Below, one piece after another: positions 1 through 4,188 of a stretch of DNA of 7,756 nt. The notes under the pieces were generated by a model that was not told the DNA's origin, searched no databases, and saw only the letters and a list, made by a program, of their open reading frames with translations. A program made the translations under genes and the position numbers. This DNA comes from CAIZIN01 sp964483025 (GTDB lineage: Bacteria > Patescibacteriota > Minisyncoccia > Phycocordibacterales > CAIZIN01): positions 1-7,756 of the forward strand of contig CAYZZT010000031.1 of the NCBI GenBank assembly GCA_964483025.1, written 5' to 3'. The first letter of the stretch is position 1; every line of letters begins with the position of its first letter.

Positions 1-55
1 GAACCCCGATTTGTGCCTTGAGAAGGCGCCGTCCTAACCGTTAGACGATAGAGCC
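1..55 (-). tRNA. tRNA-Glu (CTC), 3' end cut off by the window edge
   Basis: Read on the minus strand from 55 leftwards, this is the first 55 bases of a tRNA: acceptor 5' strand GGCTCTA, bases TC, a D arm with stem GTCT/GGAC around an AACGGTTA loop, an anticodon arm with loop TTCTCAA (anticodon CTC, reading GAG), variable loop AAATC, and the start of the T arm, GGGGTTC. The rest of the T arm and the acceptor 3' strand lie beyond the left edge. The body agrees with bacterial tRNA-Glu. One oddity is that the anticodon stem GCGCC/GGCAC contains a C-A mismatch at the second pair. This may be a tolerated defect or a sign that this copy too is decaying, which the missing part would settle. Confidence 0.75.
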
Positions 56-71
56 GATATTTATTTGTAAA

Positions 72-116
72 TTCAACCTCTCGAAGGCGCCGTCCTAACC
101 GTTAGACGATAGAGCC
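72..116 (-). pseudogene. truncated tRNA-Glu 5'-half repeat
   Basis: Positions 83-116 repeat exactly, in the same orientation, the first 34 bases of the neighbouring tRNA-Glu (22-55), from the acceptor 5' strand to the start of the anticodon loop. Identity stops inside the anticodon loop. What follows (82 down to 72) reads AGAGGTTGAA, which resembles the defective T-arm-like tail of the third copy near 340. No complete anticodon or acceptor 3' strand exists, so this cannot fold as a tRNA. It is a partial duplication, by slippage, recombination or insertion at the tRNA gene. Confidence 0.7.
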
Positions 117-161
117 AATATTATATTTTTAACATACATGTTCGATTCCGGGAATCGGTCA

Positions 162-190
162 CGAGTATTTTTCTGTTGAAAAATCTCTCG
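162..190. repeat. twin hairpin, copy 1
   Basis: The stem ATTTTTC (167-173)/GAAAAAT (178-184) has a four-base loop TGTT. An outer CGAG (162-165) can pair with CTCG (187-190) across a small internal loop. The core and loop are nearly identical to the hairpin at 203-235, while the outer stem differs but still pairs, which is the pattern expected if structure is kept. Confidence 0.6.
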
Positions 191-202
191 ACCCCGACTT
201 AT

Positions 203-235
203 CTAAAAGTATTTTTCTGGTGAAAAATCTTTTAG
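203..235. repeat. twin hairpin, copy 2
   Basis: The outer stem CTAAAAG (203-209)/CTTTTAG (229-235) stacks on ATTTTTC (211-217)/GAAAAAT (222-228). One bulged T lies at 210 and the loop is TGGT, giving 14 paired positions. It shares its core with the hairpin at 162-190. Confidence 0.65.
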
Positions 236-332
236 CCATACCTCAGCTCGCCAGTTTCCGGTCTTGCGTTCGGGTCCCACCCCGAACTCACGCCTGCGCT
301 ACCTCCGTCTTTGAATTGCTCCATGTGTTTGC

Positions 333-478
333 AATTCAACCCCTCTTCATGCCTTGAGAAGGTGCCGTCCTAGTCACAAGTCAAAGTCTGCTGACTTTGC
401 TCGCGACCCCATCTCGCGCCGACGCACTCCGATTTTCGATTGGGTCCTTTCCCCAATCTCACAATAAACGATAAGGCC
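333..478 (-). pseudogene. tRNA-Glu-like copy split by a ~92-base insert in the D loop
   Basis: On the minus strand, 478-465 (GGCCTTATCGTTTA) matches the tRNA-Glu 5' end at 11 of 14 bases. After about 92 unrelated bases, 372-350 resumes at exactly the next tRNA position (TAGGACGGCACC, then TTCTCAAGG) with 22 of 23 bases matching the left-edge copy. A T-arm-like GGGGTTGAATT follows at 343-333, lacking the C of the invariant TTC. The order and orientation of the two pieces are those of one tRNA gene interrupted in its D loop. The anticodon stem pairs poorly and the T loop is defective, so it is probably a pseudogene. The 5' piece alone is short enough to be coincidence; the 3' piece is not. Confidence 0.5.
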
Positions 479-546
479 AATAAGCAAAATAATAACAGAA
501 AATAGCTAATTATCAAGGCAAATTAAAAACCCATATGTCAAAATTA

Positions 547-576
547 TAAAAAAAGCACACCCGGGAGGATATGCTT
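547..576 (-). terminator. Rho-independent terminator of the PurH-like gene
   Basis: On the minus strand a 10-bp stem (AAGCATATCC with GGGTGTGCTT, including two G-T pairs) closes a TCCC loop. It is followed directly by a run of T (554 down to 548). It starts 11 bases after the stop codon of the PurH-like gene, so that gene appears to be transcribed alone. Confidence 0.8.
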
Positions 577-587
577 GTTTGAAAATG

Positions 588-1253
588 CTAAACTGATGCC
601 AGGCTATTCCTAAGCCCGAAAAAATAGATTGGTCCTTCAGGCTTTGCTTTGTGAGCTGCAATATCGACTATGTATTTCAGATTCGTAGCCATTAACTGAA
701 TGGCCTTCATTGCTAACTGTGCCCTTGTATCAGCAGACGTCTCTCCATCTTCTTGTATTTCTTTAGTGACAAGGATAAGGTCTTTCGCGTCAGTAATGAC
801 AGTCACATACTCTGAGTTTTGTACTGCAGAAAGCAAGTACGTGAACATCCCCACATCAATGTCGTTTATCCCCGGATTATTTTTGTGATGAACAAAGGAT
901 CCTGAGTCTGTGACATTCAGATAAACAATATCAAAATGACCAAGCTCGTGGTCAAAGAGTTTTTCATTATCTTTCATGTTCTCTGGGTTTGAAAGAAGAC
1001 CTGATATTATTTCAGAATTTGGCACAGGCCGACCATTCAACCTCCGCGGAAATCCTTTTGGACGTTTGATTTCGCAAGGCATTATCCCGTGCTCAATTAA
1101 ATCCTCCTCGATCGTACCAAATGCAACTATTTCCCAACCAAGGGTTTGAAGTTTTATTAGGTGATTAGAAGCAATAATTAGACTTCTTTGGTCAAGATCT
1201 CCCATTACTAAGATACTTCCTGCAATATCAATACCATTTTTTTTAGTTCTCAT
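588..1253 (-). CDS. PurH-like stand-alone MGS-fold domain protein (IMP cyclohydrolase-like, catalytic residues apparently lost)
   Basis: The product has 221 residues. The pattern is that of the N-terminal MGS-like IMP cyclohydrolase domain of bifunctional PurH: LGWEIVAFGTIEEDLIEHGI (38-57) fits the strand that ends in STGGT, FPRRLNGRP (68-76) fits FPEMLDGRV, HFDIVYLNV (106-114) fits the IDLVVVNLYPF strand, and 130-200 fits the IGG..LRAAAKN region plus the following helices. The AICAR transformylase half (about 300 residues) is absent. Positions where PurH has conserved Lys/His (KTLHPK), Tyr (NLYPF) and Lys (AAKN) here read PVPNSE, NVTDS and SAVQN, so cyclohydrolase activity is doubtful. A nucleotide-binding or regulatory role is possible but unproven. 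The ATG at 1253 is preceded by an in-frame TAG and has no clear Shine-Dalgarno sequence; a GGAGG lies too far upstream (about 26 bases). It has its own promoter and terminator, and no other purine gene is nearby. Confidence 0.7.
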   Translation of the reverse strand: MRTKKNGIDIAGSILVMGDLDQRSLIIASNHLIKLQTLGWEIVAFGTIEEDLIEHGIMPCEIKRPKGFPRRLNGRPVPNSEIISGLLSNPENMKDNEKLFDHELGHFDIVYLNVTDSGSFVHHKNNPGINDIDVGMFTYLLSAVQNSEYVTVITDAKDLILVTKEIQEDGETSADTRAQLAMKAIQLMATNLKYIVDIAAHKAKPEGPIYFFGLRNSLASV

Positions 1254-1281
1254 TTTTTTCTATTGTTTGTGTTTTGGAACC

Positions 1282-1297
1282 TCCAGAAAATTCTGGA
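1282..1297. promoter_or_regulatory. short palindrome in the leader of the PurH-like gene
   Basis: TCCAGAA and TTCTGGA form 7-bp arms around two bases. The site lies between the predicted transcription start (about 1320) and the ATG at 1253. It could be an operator or a small leader hairpin; nothing in the sequence decides which. Confidence 0.3.
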
Positions 1298-1326
1298 TCT
1301 TGGTCTAGAATTGACCTCTGTTTTAG

Positions 1327-1354
1327 AGAATAACATTATTTATAATTAAGTCAA
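1327..1354 (-). promoter_or_regulatory. sigma-70-type promoter for the PurH-like gene
   Basis: On the minus strand TTGACT (1354-1349) is followed, 16 bases on, by TATTCT (1332-1327) preceded by TGT, an extended -10 element. Transcription would begin near 1320, giving a leader of about 67 bases. Confidence 0.5.
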
Positions 1355-1406
1355 TACTACTAAAAATACTAACAAAAAATACCCCCCCTGCCACACACAC
1401 TCTCTA

Positions 1407-1442
1407 ACTGCATAAAAACGACGGTCGTCGTTTTTATGCAGT
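1407..1442. repeat. 36-bp palindrome, left copy
   Basis: Arms of 17 bp (ACTGCATAAAAACGACG and its exact complement) surround the central bases GT. The 36 bp, and the following AAT, recur identically at 2116-2154 in the same orientation, as the asymmetric GT centre shows. This copy lies between two divergent promoters, where no transcript needs to end, so it is unlikely to be a simple terminator. An operator or the end of a mobile unit fits better. Confidence 0.9.
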
Positions 1443-1493
1443 AATCAGTATAACCAATAAATAGTTTATTTTATGAAAATTATAAAAGAAGTG

Positions 1494-1506
1494 TATAATA
1501 TTAAAT
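1494..1506 (+). promoter_or_regulatory. -10 box for a leaderless Cas2-like mRNA
   Basis: A consensus TATAAT at 1494-1499 ends only seven bases before the ATG at 1507, which puts the expected transcription start at or next to the start codon. No Shine-Dalgarno sequence is present. The -35 region (about 1471-1476, TTATGA) is weak. The left palindrome lies 29 bases upstream of that -35, a plausible place for a regulator to bind. Confidence 0.5.
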
Positions 1507-2067
1507 ATGATAAAAGTTGTAAGAAAAACAACAAGAGGAGATGTGACAAAAACTATTTTACTAACAATACAAACTGCTGGAATATTAAGTATTGCTCTAC
1601 TCGCCCCAAATGTATTAACTACATTAAATAAACTTGGGGTCTTGCCTAGTTCAAAAAAACCAAACGATACAATAAATAGAGCAAGAGATATCCTCTTAAA
1701 AAATGGTGACCTGAAAAAAGATCCTAGAGGATATCTAAGAATAACAGAAAAAGGATACCAAAAACTAAATTCATATTTAATCGATGACTATGTCCTTAAA
1801 ATACCTAGGATATGGGATAAAAAATGGCATATAATTATTTTTGATATATCAGAAAAAAAGAGAATTATAAGAGAAAAACTTAGAAAATCTCTAGTGACAG
1901 TTGGTTTTGTAAGACTTCAAAATAGTGTATGGGTTTTCCCATATGATTGCTCGGAATTTATTTCTTTACTCAAAGCTGATTTTAAAATTGGTAGAGAAAT
2001 TTTATATATGACAGTCGACCAAGTTGAATCTGATGGCCACTTAAAAAAGCATTTCAAACTAAAATAA
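1507..2067 (+). CDS. winged-helix plus PaaX-C/Cas2-like protein
   Basis: The product has 186 residues. Residues 8-95 look like an N-terminal helical or winged-helix DNA-binding part: a hydrophobic helix around 16-33, then INRARDILLKNGDLKKD and GYLRITEKGYQKL, which resemble a wHTH recognition helix and wing. Residues 104-184 match the ferredoxin-like PaaX C-terminal/Cas2 domain: WDKKWHIIIFDISEKKR (103-119, with D113 at the Cas2 active-site strand), LRKSLVTVGFVRLQNSVWVFPY (125-146) and a final LKKHFKL. Such proteins are often auto-annotated as Cas2 in Patescibacteria, but no CRISPR array, cas1 or other cas gene is present here. It could be a repressor, a nuclease or a mobile-element protein. 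The gene is clearly richer in AAA/ATA codons than its neighbours, has no Shine-Dalgarno sequence, and lies between two identical palindromes. The start is fixed by an in-frame stop (TGA at 1474-1476) with no other usual start codon after it. Confidence 0.85.
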   Translation: MIKVVRKTTRGDVTKTILLTIQTAGILSIALLAPNVLTTLNKLGVLPSSKKPNDTINRARDILLKNGDLKKDPRGYLRITEKGYQKLNSYLIDDYVLKIPRIWDKKWHIIIFDISEKKRIIREKLRKSLVTVGFVRLQNSVWVFPYDCSEFISLLKADFKIGREILYMTVDQVESDGHLKKHFKLK

Positions 2068-2113
2068 TAAGATATTAATCCATTAATTCGTTTATGTATT
2101 TTAAAAATTTTGT

Positions 2114-2153
2114 TTACTGCATAAAAACGACGGTCGTCGTTTTTATGCAGTAA
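2114..2153. repeat. palindrome, right copy (36-bp core, 40 bp paired)
   Basis: The core at 2116-2151 is identical to 1407-1442, and two further T-A pairs extend the arms to 19 bp. It begins 47 bases after the stop codon of the Cas2-like gene. The TTATTTT after it could let this copy also serve as a terminator for the plus strand. Confidence 0.9.
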
Positions 2154-2186
2154 TTATTTTACCATAAATTTCTTCTAAATTTTTCT

Positions 2187-2262
2187 AATTTGATAAGTAT
2201 TTTTTAATTTGATAAGTATTTTTTAATTTGATAAGTATTTTTTAATTTGATAAGTATTTTTT
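2187..2262. repeat. four perfect 19-bp tandem repeats
   Basis: The unit AATTTGATAAGTATTTTTT occurs four times head to tail without a mismatch. The sequence just before (2168-2186) is at best a badly decayed fifth unit. There are no spacers, so this is not a CRISPR array. It starts 33 bases after the right palindrome. It may be a slippage minisatellite or an iteron-like set of binding sites. Confidence 0.9.
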
Positions 2263-2274
2263 CGACATAAATAC

Positions 2275-2310
2275 AAAACACCTCACCTTTTTGAAAAGTG
2301 AGGTGTTTTT
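2275..2310. terminator. bidirectional Rho-independent terminator
   Basis: The 12-bp stem AAAACACCTCAC (2275-2286)/GTGAGGTGTTTT (2298-2309) has T runs on both strands. It stands between the convergent Cas2-like gene (plus) and DUF378 gene (minus), 12 bases past the stop codon of the latter, and can end both transcripts. Confidence 0.85.
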
Positions 2311-2322
2311 AAAAAATCTTTC

Positions 2323-2541
2323 TTAAACTGAAGGAGATGAACACTGTTTGCAGTTTGCTTTGTGGGTGAAAAGCTCAACAAGAGCCGAAACTCCCACAAG
2401 TATGTAAACAATTATTGACCATGTAGACATTGGGCCCAAGAGCCAAGCCACAAGATCAAAACCACCAAAAGCACCCACTAAAAGCCAATTCAAGCCTCCT
2501 ATAACCAGAAGTATAAATGTGACCATATGTAGTCCTTTCAT
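2323..2541 (-). CDS. DUF378 family small membrane protein
   Basis: The product has 72 residues and two predicted membrane helices (about 6-27 and 41-58). The first carries the family signature LLVIGGLNWLLVGAF, then FDLVAWLLG and a second helix IIVYILVGVSALVEL; this is DUF378 (YuzA-like), of unknown function. The C-terminal tail ends with a CKQC motif, a possible metal or disulfide pair not needed by the family. The ATG at 2541 follows GGGGAT at a workable distance. An ATG five codons later, with AAAGGA in front, is an alternative start. The gene stands alone, with its own likely promoter and terminator. Confidence 0.85.
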   Translation of the reverse strand: MKGLHMVTFILLVIGGLNWLLVGAFGGFDLVAWLLGPMSTWSIIVYILVGVSALVELFTHKANCKQCSSPSV

Positions 2542-2611
2542 ATTTTTAATCCCCTATAAACCTTCTGCCCTTAGACAAAAAGCCCGCCGGGTAGATTACT
2601 TATAATAATTA

Positions 2612-2639
2612 ATTATAACATGTTTTAGAAAAATCCGAA
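2612..2639 (-). promoter_or_regulatory. extended -10 promoter for the DUF378 gene
   Basis: On the minus strand TGTTATAAT (2620-2612) is a perfect extended -10 element. A weak -35 (TTCGGA, 2639-2634) lies 16 bases upstream. The leader would be about 64 bases long. The -35 overlaps the inverted repeat that follows murF. Confidence 0.4.
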
Positions 2640-2777
2640 GTACGAAATTCTAAATCCGAAACAAGCACAAAATTTAAATATTTAAAGCATTAAACAAATT
2701 CAAGGAATTCTGTTTTGAATTTAGAATTTTATATTTAGAATTTGTTTCGGATTTCGTGCTTCGAATTTCGGATTTTT
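2629..2777. repeat. long imperfect inverted repeat after murF
   Basis: The outermost arms AAAAATCCGAA (2629-2639) and TTCGGATTTTT (2767-2777) are exact complements. Inside them the words ACGAAAT, ATCCGAAAC and AAATTCTAAAT recur on both sides, allowing arms of roughly 60 bases with small gaps. It starts two bases after the murF stop codon. It may act as an operon-end structure, or be a repeat element of the genome. Confidence 0.65.
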
Positions 2778-2779
2778 GA

Positions 2780-4069
2780 TTACCTCTTTTGCCACTCCCT
2801 CTCCTGCCTCACTAAAAGTTTTTTAATATTTTCCTTATCCTCTAGAATCAAAGCTACTGCTTTTTCCATTCTCATACTTTGCGAACCTTTCACTAATATA
2901 ACATCACCTTCTTTTATAAAATCTTTCAGAAACTCTCCAGCTTCCGTTGCGGTAGAAAAAGAATGAATACAATTTTTTGCCATTTTAGATTCTAAAGCAG
3001 ATTCTTTAAAATCTCTTGCTCTTACACCTACAGTTATAAGGATATCCGCACAAAGAGCTACTAATTTCCCTCCTTCTTTATGTGAATTTGAAGAATGTGA
3101 GCCAAGCTCGAGCATATCCCCAAGCACAGCTATTTTTCTTCCTTTAGCTAAAACCTCCTTCAATGTCTTAAGTGCAAATTCTAATGCCACAGGCGAAGAA
3201 TTATATGTGTCATCAATAATAACAGTGCTTTTAATTCCTGAAATAAGATTCATACGCCCTCTGGGATATTCGTGATTTAAAAAAGATTCTGTGATTTTTA
3301 CTAAAGGCATCTTGATTGCAAATCCAACACAAGCAGAAGCTAAAACAGGATACACATGTTGTATACCAACAACACCTTTTAAAACAACTGGAATAATATT
3401 TGATTCATATAAAATTCTAAATTGCATTCCTGCCAATGAATCCCCTTCATACATTAATTCATATTTATCTGCGTTTATAGTTGCGGGCTTTTCCATACCA
3501 TAATGAATTACATTTCCTTTCACATATTTTCCAAGTGCCAAAATATTTTCATCGTCAGCGTTTAGAATTGCAGTTCCATCTTCCCGTAAAGCCTTTAGTA
3601 AAAAGGCTTTTTCCTCCATAAGTGCATCAATATCTTTAAAATATTCTATATGCACGGGCACACCAGGAATTCTTGTCATAACAACAATGTCAGGTATAAG
3701 CCACTTTGTAATAGATTCAATATCGTGAGGGTGATCAGCTCCTATTTCAAGTACAAGCCAGTCTGGATATTTTTCTTGCCAAATACATACTAAAGCTCCT
3801 TTTAAAATATTTTGAAACCATCCTAAAGGATTTCCCCAAGCATTTTCCAAACCCAAAATAGTCAGTGGTACCCCTATTTCTGAATTAAAACTTTTTTGAT
3901 TTTTACGTATTGAAATAAAATCAGAAAGACAAGTATAGATAGCATCTTTTGTGGATGTCTTGCCCACACTTCCAGTTACTGCAATAATTTTCGGTTTATA
4001 CCTCTTCAAAACTAATTTAGCTTCGAGTGTAAGTATGTATACTACTATTTTTTTTAGGAATGATTTCAT
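2780..4069 (-). CDS. murF: UDP-N-acetylmuramoyl-tripeptide-D-alanyl-D-alanine ligase (MurF), short form
   Basis: MurF joins D-Ala-D-Ala to the UDP-MurNAc-tripeptide with ATP in the cytoplasm, completing the pentapeptide precursor. In its 429 residues one sees the Mur-ligase P-loop VTGSVGKTST (31-40), FNSEIGVPLTIL (61-72, the usual NNxIGVPLTLL), VLEIGADHPHDI (106-117), ILNADDEN (168-175), DDTYNSSP (286-293), VLGDMLELG (315-323) and VKGSQSMRME (393-402). The P-loop comes about 70-80 residues earlier than in typical MurF (about 450 residues). The substrate-binding N-terminal domain is missing and is replaced by a short hydrophobic/basic lead (residues 1-27). It is the last gene of the operon, 119 bases after ftsI, without a visible Shine-Dalgarno sequence. 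Another Mur ligase is less likely because of the MurF-type C-terminal motifs. Confidence 0.9.
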   Translation of the reverse strand: MKSFLKKIVVYILTLEAKLVLKRYKPKIIAVTGSVGKTSTKDAIYTCLSDFISIRKNQKSFNSEIGVPLTILGLENAWGNPLGWFQNILKGALVCIWQEKYPDWLVLEIGADHPHDIESITKWLIPDIVVMTRIPGVPVHIEYFKDIDALMEEKAFLLKALREDGTAILNADDENILALGKYVKGNVIHYGMEKPATINADKYELMYEGDSLAGMQFRILYESNIIPVVLKGVVGIQHVYPVLASACVGFAIKMPLVKITESFLNHEYPRGRMNLISGIKSTVIIDDTYNSSPVALEFALKTLKEVLAKGRKIAVLGDMLELGSHSSNSHKEGGKLVALCADILITVGVRARDFKESALESKMAKNCIHSFSTATEAGEFLKDFIKEGDVILVKGSQSMRMEKAVALILEDKENIKKLLVRQEREWQKR

Positions 4070-4080
4070 GATTGTTAAAA

Positions 4081-4184
4081 AATTTTTAATTTTTAATTTT
4101 ATAATTTTTAAATAATGTTTGAATTTTTAAATTAAGACATTAAGAAATTATTTTAAAAATTAAAAATTACAAAATTAAAAATTA
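4081..4184. repeat. A+T-only inverted repeat between ftsI and murF
   Basis: The gap is almost pure A and T. The left part (4081-4112, built of AATTTTTA words) pairs with the right part (4151-4184, AAAAATTA words) in arms of about 30 bases with few mismatches. On the minus strand it would form a weak hairpin just before murF. No promoter can be told apart from the A+T background. Confidence 0.5.
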
Positions 4185-4188
4185 CTAT

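Larger units (their letters stand above)
131..458. repeat. non-coding region packed with stem-loops
   Basis: This gene-free stretch is filled with perfect or near-perfect inverted repeats in a row: 131-135/138-142, 143-148/152-157, the twin hairpins at 162-190 and 203-235, 268-274/281-287 (7 bp, loop 6), 311-319/331-339 (9 bp, loop 11), 382-388/393-399 (7 bp, loop 4), 402-406/414-418 (5 bp) and 438-444/452-458 (7 bp, loop 7). The stems differ in sequence except for the twin pair. It may be a structured RNA, a pile-up of repeat elements next to a tRNA gene, or decayed tRNA material. The remaining bases between 479 and 546 are A+T-rich with nothing recognisable. Confidence 0.55.

Noticed and set aside
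232..324. Minus-strand 30-codon frame (starts MEQFKDGG, ends ETGELRYG), and an overlapping 26-codon frame at 159-239
   Set aside because: Both run straight through the hairpin chain, have hairpin arms as codons and show no domain. They are best read as chance frames in a structured or repeat region.
1407..1442. Left palindrome as an intrinsic terminator
   Set aside because: It lies between two divergent promoters with no gene reading into it, although the stem followed by T5 is terminator-like in form.
2187..2262. CRISPR array beside a Cas2-like gene
   Set aside because: The 19-bp units are directly head to tail with no spacers, and no cas1 or other cas gene is present in the window.
2580..2596. 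GCCCGCCGGG with adjacent A/T run upstream of the DUF378 gene as a terminator
   Set aside because: The self-complementary part is only CCCG/CGGG with no room for a loop, and it lies inside the predicted DUF378 leader.
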